A stretch of 64,000 nt of DNA from Arthrobacter sp. AL12 (GTDB lineage: Bacteria; Actinomycetota; Actinomycetes; Actinomycetales; Micrococcaceae), in assembly GCF_029960645.1 (NCBI RefSeq), contig NZ_JASBQY010000009.1, positions 1-64,000 of the forward strand. Reading direction: 5' to 3'. This document shows positions 11,801-19,269 of this stretch, in pieces. The first letter of the stretch is position 1. Each line of letters starts with the position of its first letter. The position numbers were made by a program, and so were the translations under genes. The notes below the pieces were generated by a model. The model searched no databases, had not been told where the DNA came from, and saw nothing but the letters and a program-made list of their open reading frames with translations.

Positions 11801-12547
11801 AGCCGCCTGCTGTTGCTCGGTGATCCCCAGCAGTTGCCGCAGGTCAGCCAGGGCGCGCACCCCGAGCCAGTGGACGAGTCAGCGCTGGGCTGGGTTTCGG
11901 CCGGTCATGCCACGCTGCCGCCGGACCTGGGCTATTTCCTGGCCGACTCGTGGCGGATGACGTCCGAGTTATGCCGGGCCGTCTCCGAACTCTCCTACGA
12001 AGGGAAGCTGCGCTCGGCTCCGGCTGCGGTCCGCCGGCGGCTCGAAGGAATACCGGCCGGGATCGAAACCGTCATGGTGGAGCACCGCGGCAACGTCACG
12101 TTGTCGGCCGAGGAAGCCGCCGAGGTCGTCCGCCAGGTGCGGCGCCATCTGGGGCTGGGCTGGCACTCGGAACAGGGCACCCGGCCGCTGGCCGTCGCGG
12201 ACATCCTGGTGGTCGCCGCCTACAACGCCCAGGTCAACGTGATCCGCGACGCACTCGATGCCGCGGCCCTTGCCGGCGTCCGGGTGGGAACCGTCGATAA
12301 GTTCCAGGGCCAGGAGGCTGCGGTGGTGATCGTGTCCATGGCGTGTTCCGCGGTGGCCGACGCTCCGCGTGGAATGGAATTCCTGCTCTCCCGCAACCGG
12401 ATCAATGTGGCGGTGTCACGCGGCCAGTGGCGCGCCGTCGTGGTCCGCGCGCCCGAGCTGACCAACTACCTCCCCGCCCACCCCAAGGGCCTGGAGCAGC
12501 TGGGCGGATTCATCGGGCTGTGCCAGCGGTCGGTCGCCGCCAGCTAG
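8879..12547 (+). CDS. TM0106-family RecB-like nuclease fused to SF1 helicase
   Basis: A 1222-residue cytoplasmic protein of three modules. The N-terminus is a PD-(D/E)XK nuclease with D148-T-K150 in AVFDTKLARHAK and a Cys-rich patch (CGRCDYC) like the FeS-type RecB/Cas4 nucleases. The middle (about 340-550) is an RNase H-like exonuclease (DIFFDFEGDP, YHYAAYEKTAL, YNEYDC). The C-terminus is a superfamily 1 DNA2/NAM7-type helicase: Walker A GPPGTGKT at 850-857, Walker B IDEAGQ around D957-E958, GDPQQLPQV, and motif V/VI VGTVDKFQGQEA and SRNRINVAVSR. Such proteins are thought to act in DNA or RNA repair; some are found in defence settings. The GTG start follows a weak ribosome site. A duplicated linker at 10544-10720 joins the middle and helicase parts. 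Confidence 0.88.
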   Translation: MFFLEPEVAGTAQDLVFSASDLVTAASCEYQLLRKLDEKLGRSPKAAFDADEMLQHAAVLGDRHEHKVLDGFVEEFGHWDPASGRGVYDVVPAATMDRATLLAKHRESLDALRSGADVVFQAAFFDGQFHGRSDFLVRQADGSYAVFDTKLARHAKVTALLQLAAYGDQLLKAGIPPSPVVTLVLGATVPLPGGGFDYVRSHHKLSEILPVFRERRDRFLTLTSSHLAQPGTAHWGAPGLSACGRCDYCQEQVAATDDLLLVARMNSAQRKTLHGQNIFTVKELAEARLPGANGALLRLQDQARMQSGVGASDGGVRYLKDGAEHSISYRVVLENTLAELPPPSAGDIFFDFEGDPLWQESATGVWGLEYLFGVIEAPAGPGVPGVFRPFWAHSREAEKQAFLDFLDYVQKRRQVHPDMHVYHYAAYEKTALRKLSVMHVAGEDIVDHWLREGLLVDLYQSVRNSIRISENSYSIKKLEPLYMGTNLRSGVVKDAGASVVAYAHYCDARDDERYEEAASILAGISDYNEYDCLSTLKLRNWLLGLARERGVKPSGAGDGSTAGDGSTAGDGLGDADLDPLEASLAGLVDAAPGAADLDPLEAALGGLAEAAVGLSEDDRKAVSILAAAVSYHRRERKAFWWAHFDRCENGPDTHHQQDRNVFLVEDAEVLEDWWKDGAKLPERKVKLVGTVSPGSDLRVGSTWFRMYEPPLPAGLEGTGINRTGRNGWFGTEVLDLGHEDGKDTVIIRDKLRRNTEPYFQVPVALTEDQPIQTKSLEDALASLASNVAAGLQSNPPVFPRHPALDLIRRVPPKLASGAALPAPGEGPDRFIDAITSAVLALDHSYLAVQGPPGTGKTHVGSHVIARLVDRGWKIGVVGQSHAVVENLLKTAVTKAGVNPSLVAKEVKHAEPLPWEQRSAKDVARLLGSPGGALIGGTAWTMTGANVPAGSLDLLVIDEAGQFSLANTLAVEQASSRLLLLGDPQQLPQVSQGAHPEPVDESALGWVSAGHATLPPDLGYFLADSWRMTSELCRAVSELSYEGKLRSAPAAVRRRLEGIPAGIETVMVEHRGNVTLSAEEAAEVVRQVRRHLGLGWHSEQGTRPLAVADILVVAAYNAQVNVIRDALDAAALAGVRVGTVDKFQGQEAAVVIVSMACSAVADAPRGMEFLLSRNRINVAVSRGQWRAVVVRAPELTNYLPAHPKGLEQLGGFIGLCQRSVAAS
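10544..10720 (+). repeat. Two nested tandem repeats in the helicase linker
   Basis: First, an 18-bp unit GCCGGCGACGGGTCCACG occurs 2.6 times (10544-10590), coding AGDGST. Then a 60-bp imperfect duplication follows (10601-10660 and 10661-10720), coding two versions of a 20-residue block that opens ADLDPLEA. Both keep the frame and sit between the RNase H-like and helicase modules, a place where length change should be tolerated. Confidence 0.85.
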
Positions 12548-12700
12548 ACGGGACATGCCCATCCTTCGAGCTCCCACCGCGGGACATGCCCATTCTTCCT
12601 GGCCAAGCCCGCGGGACATGCCCATTCTTAAGCATGAACAGTGGGCAGAATGGCATTCTGCCCACTGTTCACCGCTGGGACTGGACATGTCCACCGGGAA
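12548..12700. repeat. Composite intergenic repeat, copy A
   Basis: The gap between the convergent helicase and TPI genes holds an ordered structure. GGGACATGCCCAT followed by CCTT or TCTT occurs at 12550, 12581 and 12613 (spacing 31-32 bp). Next comes a palindrome with 17-bp arms (12636-12652 and 12654-12670; arm GAACAGTGGGCAGAATG, one central base). A GGACATGTCC palindrome follows at 12683-12692. The same order recurs at 21258-21440. It could act as a two-way terminator, a REP/BIME-like element or a protein-binding site; short reading frames through it are products of the repeat, not genes. Confidence 0.85.
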
Positions 12701-12712
12701 CTGTGCCGTGTT

Positions 12713-13510
12713 TCAGCCAGTCTGGCGTGCTTCATCCAACAGGAGTGCCTCATCCAGCACGGCGCCGAAGTTCGCGGGGTTGTGGGCGAACCGGCCCAGG
12801 AAGAGGCCGGAGACGCCGTCGAGCCTGGGCAGGAGCCCCGGTTTGGCCGAGCCGCCGTAGATGACCGGCAGACCCTCCAGCCCGGAGGCGGCGAGGTGGC
12901 TCCTGAGCCGCCGGACGACGTCGGACACGTAGCCGGCGCCTGCGGGCTCCGCCGCACCGATGGCCCAGACGGGTTCGTAGGCGATGACGAGCCCGGCCGC
13001 AAGCGCCCAGTCACTTTCGACCGCCGACCGGATCTGGCGGTACACAAATTCAACGGCGCCGGCGGCACTGCCGCCGTCGGGCTCTCCCACACAGAGCAGC
13101 GGCGTCAGCCCCGCGTCAGCCGCAGCCCTCACTTTGCGGGCAATCATGGCGTCGTCTTCGCCGAAGTGCCGGCGGCGTTCGGCGTGGCCTATTTCAACGA
13201 GGCTGACGCCAAGCTCGGCGAGCATGGACGGGGCGACTTCCCCGGTCCACGGCCCGTCCGCCCAGCCGCAGTTCTGCGCGCCAAGCAGCAGCGGTGAACC
13301 GTGCAGCAGCCCGGCGGCCGCCGGCAGGACCGGGAACGACGGAATGACAAACGGGACAACCCGCCCGGCCGCGAGGGCCGGGCGGGTGTCCACTTCACGG
13401 CGCAGCTGCCCCAGCCAGTCCAGGCTGTCCAGGTAGCCCAGGTACATCTTGGTGCTGACACCGACCAGGATGCTGCCGCTGGTCGTCTGGCCGGGGTGGT
13501 GCTGCTGCAT
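12713..13510 (-). CDS. Triose-phosphate isomerase paralogue, probable tetrulose-phosphate isomerase (EryH/LerI-like)
   Basis: The 265-residue TIM-barrel protein keeps the triosephosphate-isomerase catalytic set: Lys in VSTKMYLG, His in EIGHAERRRHFGED and Glu in AYEPVWAIG, plus the phosphate loop IYGGSAKPG. It differs from housekeeping TpiA in the opening loop (STKMY instead of NWKMN) and in lying in a sugar operon. In Brucella, the TPI homologue EryH isomerises tetrulose 4-phosphate; the neighbouring DhaK-type kinase and RpiB homologue support the same class of substrate here. It is the last gene of the operon, 12 bases after the MFS gene, with an AGGAAG site before ATG 13510. A classical second TpiA is the less likely reading. 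Confidence 0.8.
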   Translation of the reverse strand: MQQHHPGQTTSGSILVGVSTKMYLGYLDSLDWLGQLRREVDTRPALAAGRVVPFVIPSFPVLPAAAGLLHGSPLLLGAQNCGWADGPWTGEVAPSMLAELGVSLVEIGHAERRRHFGEDDAMIARKVRAAADAGLTPLLCVGEPDGGSAAGAVEFVYRQIRSAVESDWALAAGLVIAYEPVWAIGAAEPAGAGYVSDVVRRLRSHLAASGLEGLPVIYGGSAKPGLLPRLDGVSGLFLGRFAHNPANFGAVLDEALLLDEARQTG

Positions 13511-13522
13511 TGGTGTTGCTTC

Positions 13523-14908
13523 CTACTTGGATCCGGGTGCGCCGGTCTGGACGGAGGGCTGCTGTTCCAGAAGCTCGTCCGCCTTGTTCTTGAACCGCTT
13601 GGTGGCGAACATCATCGCCGCGGCCAGGAAGGGCAGAACACCCAGCGCGTACACACCCATGGTCCCCGTGTCGGAGGCCGTCATCTGGTTGACCGAGGTC
13701 CGCAGGATCGGGGCGACAAAGCCGCCGAGGTTACCCAAGGAGTTGATCAGGCCAATGCCTGCGGCGGCGGCCGTTCCGGTGAGGAACGCCGTCGGGAAGG
13801 ACCAGGCGATGGGGCCGATGGACAGGAAGCTGCAGACGGCCAGGGTGATGAAGATGATGCCCAGTGCCGGAATGTGGTTCGCGCCGGCCCATGCGGAGCC
13901 GAAGATGCACAACCCGGTGGAGATGAACAGCCCGGTGCCCCAGTTGCGGCGGCGGGCCACGGTGTTGGCTGCCTTGCCGATGAAGTAGCAGGCGAAGATG
14001 CCGAAGAACCACGGGATCGCGGCCATCAGACCGACGGCGAGGCCGACCTTTTGGCCGGTCAGCTGGGCCACCTGCTGCGGCAGGTAGAACGTCACACCGT
14101 AAACGGCAATCTGCAGGCAGAAGTAGATGACGGTGAAGTACCAGACCTTGCCGTTCTTCATCGCCGCGAGCACGCCGCGCGGGCCGGTTTCTTCCTTGAC
14201 GGTGTCCTCCAGCGCCATGACCTCCAGGAGCGCGTTCTTCTCGTCCTTGTTCAGGAACTTGGCGTCCTGCGGGCTGTTGATGAGGAAGAAGAACGCAGCG
14301 ATACCGGCGACAACCGCCAGCATGCCTTCAACGAAGAACATGACCTGCCAGCCCTGGACACCGGGGACCTGGTCGCCGATGTTGATGAGCCAGCCGGAGA
14401 GAGGTGCGCCCATCATCTGCGAGAAGGGCTGCGCCAGGTAGAAGATGGCGAACATTTTGACGCGGACCTTGTTGGGGAACCACGCGGCGAGGAACATAAT
14501 GACGCCCGGGAACAGGCCGGCCTCGGTGACGCCGAGCAGGAACCGCAGGATGATGAACGAGGTCTCGCCCTGGACGAACGCAAAGCAGGCGGAGACGATG
14601 CCCCAAGTGATGGCGATCCGGGCGAGCCAGACCTTGGCGCCGAACTTCGTCAGCAACAGGTTGCTGGGGATTTCGAAGAGCGCGTAGCCGATGAAGAAGA
14701 TTCCGGCACCCAAGGCGTAGGCGCCGGCGGTGATGCCCTTGTCCACGCCCAGGGCGGCTTCGGCGAAGCCCACGTTGGTGCGGTCCAGGAACGCGACCAC
14801 GTAGAGGATGACCAGCATGGGCATAAGCCGGCGGGATGCCTTGGAGATCGCCGATTTCAGTACCGGCGTTTCCAGAAGGTCCCTGGTGGACGTTGTTACT
14901 ACGGACAT
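13523..14908 (-). CDS. ACS-family MFS transporter (tetritol operon)
   Basis: The 461-residue, 12-helix protein belongs to the anion:cation symporter (phthalate/tartrate/D-galactonate) branch of the major facilitators: YVVAFLDRTNVGFAEAAL in helix 1, EIPSNLLLTKFGAKVWLARI after helix 2, and RFLLGVTEAGLFPGVIMFLAAWFP in helices 4-5. It very likely brings in the operon substrate, a polyol or sugar acid. The ATG at 14908 has GAGGAG seven bases upstream and is preferred over the TTG one codon earlier. A close paralogue is encoded at 51754-53133 next to another SDR. Confidence 0.87.
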   Translation of the reverse strand: MSVVTTSTRDLLETPVLKSAISKASRRLMPMLVILYVVAFLDRTNVGFAEAALGVDKGITAGAYALGAGIFFIGYALFEIPSNLLLTKFGAKVWLARIAITWGIVSACFAFVQGETSFIILRFLLGVTEAGLFPGVIMFLAAWFPNKVRVKMFAIFYLAQPFSQMMGAPLSGWLINIGDQVPGVQGWQVMFFVEGMLAVVAGIAAFFFLINSPQDAKFLNKDEKNALLEVMALEDTVKEETGPRGVLAAMKNGKVWYFTVIYFCLQIAVYGVTFYLPQQVAQLTGQKVGLAVGLMAAIPWFFGIFACYFIGKAANTVARRRNWGTGLFISTGLCIFGSAWAGANHIPALGIIFITLAVCSFLSIGPIAWSFPTAFLTGTAAAAGIGLINSLGNLGGFVAPILRTSVNQMTASDTGTMGVYALGVLPFLAAAMMFATKRFKNKADELLEQQPSVQTGAPGSK

Positions 14909-14970
14909 CAAAACTCCTCGTTGAGTAAGTCAGGTGAGCGAATCAGGGGTTGTGCAGGAGCGGAAATCTT

Positions 14971-15096
14971 CTAGCGTGAGAGAGCGATGATCATGATTCC
15001 GGCCAGGCAGGCGAGGATTCCGACGGCGAGGTAAAGCTTCCGTCCCTTGCTCCAGGACGCGAACCCTGAGGTCGGGGTGTTGTTGTGTTGTGCCAC
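14971..15096 (-). CDS. 41-residue single-helix membrane protein in the tetritol operon
   Basis: A short frame starts at GTG 15096 (VAQHNNTPTSGFASWSKGRK) and ends at TAG 14971. It has one hydrophobic helix (LYLAVGILACLAGIMIIAL) ending in SR. A GGGAAGAAG site lies about 5 bases upstream. It sits 12 bases after the SDR gene and 62 bases before the transporter gene, in the same direction, so it is probably a translated operon member. The position next to an MFS carrier invites comparison with one-helix transporter subunits such as that at 3719-3847, but the sequences are unrelated by eye. I do not recognise the family. Confidence 0.65.
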   Translation of the reverse strand: MAQHNNTPTSGFASWSKGRKLYLAVGILACLAGIMIIALSR

Positions 15097-15108
15097 AATG
15101 CTTCTTCC

Positions 15109-15876
15109 CTAGTGCATGTAAAGTCCGCCATCGACATTCAGCGTCTGGCCGGAGATGTAGCCGGCGTCCTCGCTGATGAGGAAGGCGATGGCGGCCGCGA
15201 TGTCCCGGGTGGAGCCCACCCGGTTCACCACGAGGTCTTTGGTGAGTTCGTCCTTGCGCTCCTGGCTCAGCGTGCCGCCCATGATGTCGGTGTCGATGGG
15301 GCCCGGAGAGATGGCGTTGACCGTGATGTCGTACTCGCCGAGTTCGCGGGCGGTGGAGCGGGTCAGCCCGATCACACCGGCCTTGGCCACCGAGTACGGG
15401 GTCTTGGAGAAGGTGCCGCCGCCGCGTTGGGCGGAGACGGAGGAGATGTTGACGATGCGGCCGATCCGGTTTTTGACCATGGACTCGGCGACCCGGCGGG
15501 TGGCGTAGTGGACGCCATTGAGGTTGATGCTGAGTACCCGGTCCCATTCGGCCGCGTCGAGTTCCAGGTACGGGACCGGGGAGCTGACGCCGGCCACGTT
15601 GGCCAGGGCGACGATCTGCGGCAGTTCGGCCTCGATCGCGTCGATGGCGGCGCGGACTGATGCCTCGTCGCCGACATTGGCGCCGGCGCCGAACGCCTGG
15701 ACCCCGTGTTCCGCGGCCAGTTCCTTGGCCGCCGCCTTGCACCGGGCGTCGTCGAGATCGATGATGCCGATGTTCCAGCCCTGGGCCGCCAGGTAGTTGG
15801 CGGTCGCCCGGCCGATGCCGCGCTCGGAGACGGCGCCGGTGATGATGGCGGTGCGTTCAGCGGGGAAAGTGCTCAT
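15109..15876 (-). CDS. Short-chain dehydrogenase, probable tetritol dehydrogenase
   Basis: A 255-residue classical SDR: cofactor motif TGAVSERGIG, NNAG-equivalent ANVAG, catalytic Ser in NISSVSAQRGGG, YSVAK with the Tyr-Lys pair, and the NAISPGPIDTDI loop. These enzymes oxidise secondary alcohols with NAD(P). In this operon the expected job is oxidation of a four-carbon polyol (threitol or erythritol) to erythrulose, ready for the kinase encoded at 17379-19151. ATG 15876 (MSTFPAERTAIITGA) is the start that fits the fold. It is a clear paralogue of the SDR at 50952-51725, with shared blocks such as SAQRGGGTFSK and PGPIDTDIMGGTL. Confidence 0.85.
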   Translation of the reverse strand: MSTFPAERTAIITGAVSERGIGRATANYLAAQGWNIGIIDLDDARCKAAAKELAAEHGVQAFGAGANVGDEASVRAAIDAIEAELPQIVALANVAGVSSPVPYLELDAAEWDRVLSINLNGVHYATRRVAESMVKNRIGRIVNISSVSAQRGGGTFSKTPYSVAKAGVIGLTRSTARELGEYDITVNAISPGPIDTDIMGGTLSQERKDELTKDLVVNRVGSTRDIAAAIAFLISEDAGYISGQTLNVDGGLYMH

Positions 15877-15910
15877 GGGAGTGCTCCTAAAAGTGTGAAA
15901 GTGGAGGGGC

Positions 15911-16897
15911 TCAGTTGATGGGGGCGGGGCCAAGCTCATCGATGAGCTTCTGCATGGCCACGTACGCCTTGTTCCGGTAGGCGATGAGTTCCGGGGTGCG
16001 CTCGGCGGGGACGTTGAGGAAACCGGCACCGGTCTTGGTGCCCAGCTTGCCGGCGTCGACGAGGTCGCTGAGGACCTTCGGCGTCGCAAAGCGCTCCGGG
16101 AATTCCGTCTGCAGCGACTTGTAGCAGAAGTTGTAGACGTCCAGCCCTGCCATATCGGCGATGGCGAACGGTCCAAAGAACGGCAGCCGGAAGCCGAAGG
16201 TGGTGCGGACCAGGGTGTCGATGTCCTCCGCCGTCGCGATCTCCTGCTCCACCAGCTGGGCGGCCTCGTGGAACAGGGCGTACTGGAGGCGGTTGAGTAC
16301 GAACCCGGTGACGTCCTTGACGACGGCGGTCTGCTTGCCGGCGGCGTGGACCAGGTCACGGACAGCGCCGATGGTGGCCGCCGAGGTGCCGGCGTGAGGG
16401 ATGATTTCCACGCCGGGGATGAACGGCGAGGGGTTGGAGAAGTGCACGCCCAGGAACCGGCCCGGGTTGGCGACGGGCTCGGACAGCTCCGCGATGGAGA
16501 TCGTGGAGGTGTTGGACCCGATGATGGCGTCCGGGCGGGCGGCGGCGCTGATGCGCGCTAGCGTCTGGTGCTTGATGGCGATGACTTCGGGGACGGCTTC
16601 CTCGATGAAGTCGGCGTCGGCCACGGCTTCCTCGATGTCCTTGGCGGCCCAGAGATTCGCCTTCAGAATGGCGGTGGAGCCTTCCGGGAAGAGGCCGGCG
16701 GCGACGAACTCGTCGGATTCGGCCAGCAGCCGCCCGTAGTTCTTCTGTGCCACTTCGGCGGACACGTCGGCCAGGGCCACCCGGGCACCGCCGAGCGCCA
16801 GGACCTGCGCGATCCCGCCGCCCATGTAGCCGGAGCCGACGACGGCGATCTTGCGGGCGGCGTTAATGGCCGCAGCGGTGGTGGTTGATTCGGTCAT
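15911..16897 (-). CDS. 3-hydroxyacyl-CoA dehydrogenase-family NAD oxidoreductase
   Basis: The 328-residue protein has the N-terminal Rossmann domain (IAVVGSGYMGGGIAQVLALGG, SNTSTISIAEL, HFSNPSPFIPGVEII) and the C-terminal helical domain (DVTGFVLNRLQYALFHEAAQL, FGPFAIADMAGLDV) of the family that includes 3-hydroxyacyl-CoA, L-gulonate and L-carnitine dehydrogenases. Nothing else nearby handles acyl-CoA, so I infer a polar sugar-acid or hydroxy-acid substrate derived from the tetritol. The start codon lies two bases after the stop of the RpiB-like gene, so the two are translated together. Confidence 0.8.
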   Translation of the reverse strand: MTESTTTAAAINAARKIAVVGSGYMGGGIAQVLALGGARVALADVSAEVAQKNYGRLLAESDEFVAAGLFPEGSTAILKANLWAAKDIEEAVADADFIEEAVPEVIAIKHQTLARISAAARPDAIIGSNTSTISIAELSEPVANPGRFLGVHFSNPSPFIPGVEIIPHAGTSAATIGAVRDLVHAAGKQTAVVKDVTGFVLNRLQYALFHEAAQLVEQEIATAEDIDTLVRTTFGFRLPFFGPFAIADMAGLDVYNFCYKSLQTEFPERFATPKVLSDLVDAGKLGTKTGAGFLNVPAERTPELIAYRNKAYVAMQKLIDELGPAPIN

Positions 16898-16899
16898 GA

Positions 16900-17382
16900 T
16901 CAGACTGCCTTCGTGTAGACGGGCTCATAGGAGCAGATGGCGTCCACCTTGGCGGCGGAGGAAGAGGTTTCGTCGAAGTGGTGGCCCAGCCATTGGGTGA
17001 CGAGGTTTTTGGCGAGTTCCAGGCCGATGACACGCTGCCCGAGCGTGAGCACCTGGGCGTTGTTGCTGAGCACGGAGCGTTCCACCGAGTAGCTGTCGTG
17101 CGCGGTGACGGCACGGATGCCGGGGACCTTGTTGGCCGCGATGGCCACGCCCAGGCCCGTGCCGCAGATCAGCAGGGCCCGGTCGGCTTCGCCCTCGGCC
17201 ACTTTGCGTGCGGCTTCGACGGCGACGTGGGGGTAGGCGGTGGAATCGTTGGCGCCGACTCCGATGTCCTGCACGGATGCGACGCGCGGATCGGCCTCCA
17301 GCAGTGCCTTGAGTGCGTTCTTGTACTCGACGCCGGCCTCGTCGTTGCCGACGACGATGCGCCAGCCTGTTGTTGTGCTCAT
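16900..17382 (-). CDS. RpiB/LacA/LacB-family sugar-phosphate isomerase, probable erythrose 4-phosphate isomerase (EryI/DerI-like)
   Basis: This 160-residue isomerase has the RpiB fold markers: [15 protein letters not shown] at the start, the conserved [23 protein letters not shown] and [26 protein letters not shown]. In Brucella erythritol and M. smegmatis tetritol pathways the RpiB homologue makes D-erythrose 4-phosphate from the ketose phosphate. The gene overlaps the kinase gene by four bases (ATGA) and is followed after two bases by the dehydrogenase gene, so co-expression with the kinase is tight. Housekeeping ribose 5-phosphate isomerase is the alternative but does not fit the setting. 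Confidence 0.85.
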   Translation of the reverse strand: MSTTTGWRIVVGNDEAGVEYKNALKALLEADPRVASVQDIGVGANDSTAYPHVAVEAARKVAEGEADRALLICGTGLGVAIAANKVPGIRAVTAHDSYSVERSVLSNNAQVLTLGQRVIGLELAKNLVTQWLGHHFDETSSSAAKVDAICSYEPVYTKAV

Positions 17383-19151
17383 GCTCGTGCTCCTTGTTCC
17401 GACGGCTCCGAGTTAGCGGGCCGGGTTACTGTGTCTGAAGTTTCGGTGTGGGTGGATATCCGGGTGGCGATGAGCGCGAAGGACACCGCGCCGGGGTCGG
17501 GGTGGCCGAGGCTCTTTTCCGCGAGCGGCCGGGCGCGGCCTTTGAGCGGACGCAACCCGGACGTCCCGTCCGCGGCGGCCGTGGCGGCTTCCGCTGCTGC
17601 GGCGAGCGAGGCAGCCACTGAGGTGCCTGCGTCGACGGCAGCGAGGAAGGAGTCCCTGAACGGCACGAGGGCGTCGACCATGGTCTTGTCGCCCAATTCG
17701 GCCTTGCCGAGTTCGGTGATGGCGTCGACGAAGGCGCTGACTGTGGCGCCCGCGTCCCCGCCGCTGTAGCTCTCCCGGTTTCCCAGGGCCAGTCCTGCAG
17801 CGATGATCGCGGAACCCCAGAGCGCGCCGGAGGTACCGCCGGCGCGTTCGCTCCAGGCCTCCCCCGCGGTCGTCAGGACGTGCGCCGGCGAGGCGCCGCC
17901 GTCGGCCGCGGCCGCCTTCTCAGCGGCGGTGACCGCTGCGTCCACGCCGCGGCGCATCCCGATGCCGTGGTCGCCGTCGCCGGCGATGGCGTCCAGCTGG
18001 CCCAGTTCCTCTTCGTGCTCGACGACGACGTCCCGCACCTGGCGGAGCACTGCGACGGCCTGCCGGCCGAGCTCTGCCGCGGCCGGGGTGGGGCGTTCGA
18101 CGGCGGACGCCACTTCCGCGCCCGCGGCGGCCAGTTGGCGCGCACGCCGCGGCGCGAGGTTGCCCTTGCGGAACGCCGGGGTGTCGGCCGGGGCCGCCCA
18201 GTACTGCTCCAGTTCGTCGTCGAGCCAGAGCAGGGTCAGGGAGAGTCCGGACATGTCCAGGCTGGTGACGAGCTCGCCGCATTCGGGTTCCACCACGGTG
18301 AGTCCGGCCCCAAGGAGGAGCATTTCGATTTTTCCGAAGAGCAGGAACAGTTCGTCGTATTTGACGGTGCCGAGGCCGTTGACGATCGCGACGACGCGGT
18401 CACCTGCGTCGTGGGGTTTATCGGCGAGGAGTTTCGTGACGAGCAGGTCGGCGAGTTCCGAGGCGGTGGGCATCGGGTGCTCGGAGATTCCGGGTTCGCC
18501 GTGGATGCCCAGGCCCAGGGACATCTGTCCTGCGGGGACGGAAAACAGCGGGCCGTCGGCTCCCGGCAGGGTGCAGCCGTCGAAGGCCACGCCGAGTGAG
18601 CGGGTGCGGTAGTTCGTCCGGATGGCCAGCTGTTCGACGTCGTCCAGGTTCAGTCCGGCTTCGGCGGCGGCGCCGGCGATCTTGAAGACGGTCAGGTCGC
18701 CGGCGATTCCGCGGCGCTTCTCGATCTGGTCCAGAGGGGCGCTGGCGATGTCATCCGTGACAAGGACGGTGCGGGTCTGGATGCCTTCGGCGTTGAGGCG
18801 GAGCTGGGCCTGGCCGAAGTGCAGGACGTCCCCGGCGTAGTTGCCGTAGCTCAGCAGCACGCCTCCGCCGGCATTGGCGGCCTTCGCCACGCGGTAGACC
18901 TGGCCGGCTGCGGGGGATGCGAACATGTTGCCGCAGGCCGAGGCCGCGGCCAGGCCGGGTCCCACGAGACCGGCGAAGGCCGGATAGTGGCCGGAGCCGC
19001 CGCCGACGACGAGGGCGACCTGCCCGGCCGGTATCTCGGTGGAGCGGACGACGCCGCCGTCCACGCGGGCAACGTACCCGCGGTTGGCCGCCACAAAGCC
19101 GTCCAACGCTTCATCCGCAAAGTCAGCGGGGTTGTCGAAGATCTGGGTCAT
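17379..19151 (-). CDS. DhaK-DhaL type kinase, probable erythrulose kinase
   Basis: A single-chain, 590-residue ATP-dependent kinase. The N-terminal DhaK domain has the substrate-binding His217 in [10 protein letters not shown] (equivalent to E. coli DhaK His218), [15 protein letters not shown] and [11 protein letters not shown]; the C-terminal DhaL domain, after residue about 370, has the nucleotide and Mg2+ loop [13 protein letters not shown] and [12 protein letters not shown]. Size and layout match D- and L-erythrulose kinases of mycobacteria as well as glycolytic dihydroxyacetone kinases. The three neighbouring isomerase families favour erythrulose. ATG 19151 has GAGGAAAC upstream. A 21-bp tandem repeat and a hairpin lie in the 118-base gap before it. 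Confidence 0.85.
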   Translation of the reverse strand: MTQIFDNPADFADEALDGFVAANRGYVARVDGGVVRSTEIPAGQVALVVGGGSGHYPAFAGLVGPGLAAASACGNMFASPAAGQVYRVAKAANAGGGVLLSYGNYAGDVLHFGQAQLRLNAEGIQTRTVLVTDDIASAPLDQIEKRRGIAGDLTVFKIAGAAAEAGLNLDDVEQLAIRTNYRTRSLGVAFDGCTLPGADGPLFSVPAGQMSLGLGIHGEPGISEHPMPTASELADLLVTKLLADKPHDAGDRVVAIVNGLGTVKYDELFLLFGKIEMLLLGAGLTVVEPECGELVTSLDMSGLSLTLLWLDDELEQYWAAPADTPAFRKGNLAPRRARQLAAAGAEVASAVERPTPAAAELGRQAVAVLRQVRDVVVEHEEELGQLDAIAGDGDHGIGMRRGVDAAVTAAEKAAAADGGASPAHVLTTAGEAWSERAGGTSGALWGSAIIAAGLALGNRESYSGGDAGATVSAFVDAITELGKAELGDKTMVDALVPFRDSFLAAVDAGTSVAASLAAAAEAATAAADGTSGLRPLKGRARPLAEKSLGHPDPGAVSFALIATRISTHTETSDTVTRPANSEPSEQGARA

Positions 19152-19160
19152 GGTTTCCTC

Positions 19161-19202
19161 ATTGAATCCGTGTTGGAGAAGATTGAATCCGTGGTGGAGC
19201 AG
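19161..19202 (-). repeat. 21-bp tandem duplication in the kinase leader
   Basis: ATTGAATCCGTGTTGGAGAA plus one base is repeated immediately with two differences (19161-19181 and 19182-19202). It lies 10-50 bases upstream of the kinase start, just outside the Shine-Dalgarno. Its effect is unknown. Confidence 0.8.
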
Positions 19203-19225
19203 TAAATACGGGGAATCCCCCGGTG

Positions 19226-19260
19226 GTGCGGCCGCCCCCCAAACGGCTTGACGGCCGCAC
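19226..19260 (-). terminator. Intercistronic hairpin between the TIM-barrel and kinase genes
   Basis: GTGCGGCCG (19226-19234) and CGGCCGCAC (19252-19260) pair perfectly, ten bases after the stop of the first operon gene. A smaller GGGGAATCCCC follows at 19210-19220. No T-run is present, so a partial terminator or RNA-stabilising stem that sets the ratio of first gene to rest is more likely than a full stop. Confidence 0.5.
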
Positions 19261-19269
19261 TAACCCGGT

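Noticed and set aside
12548..12700. Spaced GGGACATG motifs considered as a CRISPR array
   Set aside because: The repeated motif is only about 17 bp, has three copies, and linkers are 14-16 bp; no cas genes are present. The TM0106-type nuclease has a Cas4-like domain but is not a Cas protein.
12416..12864. Small frames with repeated GMSRG-type peptides near 12.5 kb and 21.3 kb
   Set aside because: They arise from the repeated GGGACATGCCCAT motif itself, run into known genes on the other strand, and have no ribosome site.
13301..14974. 557-residue Glu/Asp/Gly-rich plus-strand frame
   Set aside because: Antisense to the TPI-like and MFS genes; composition typical of complement of hydrophobic helices.
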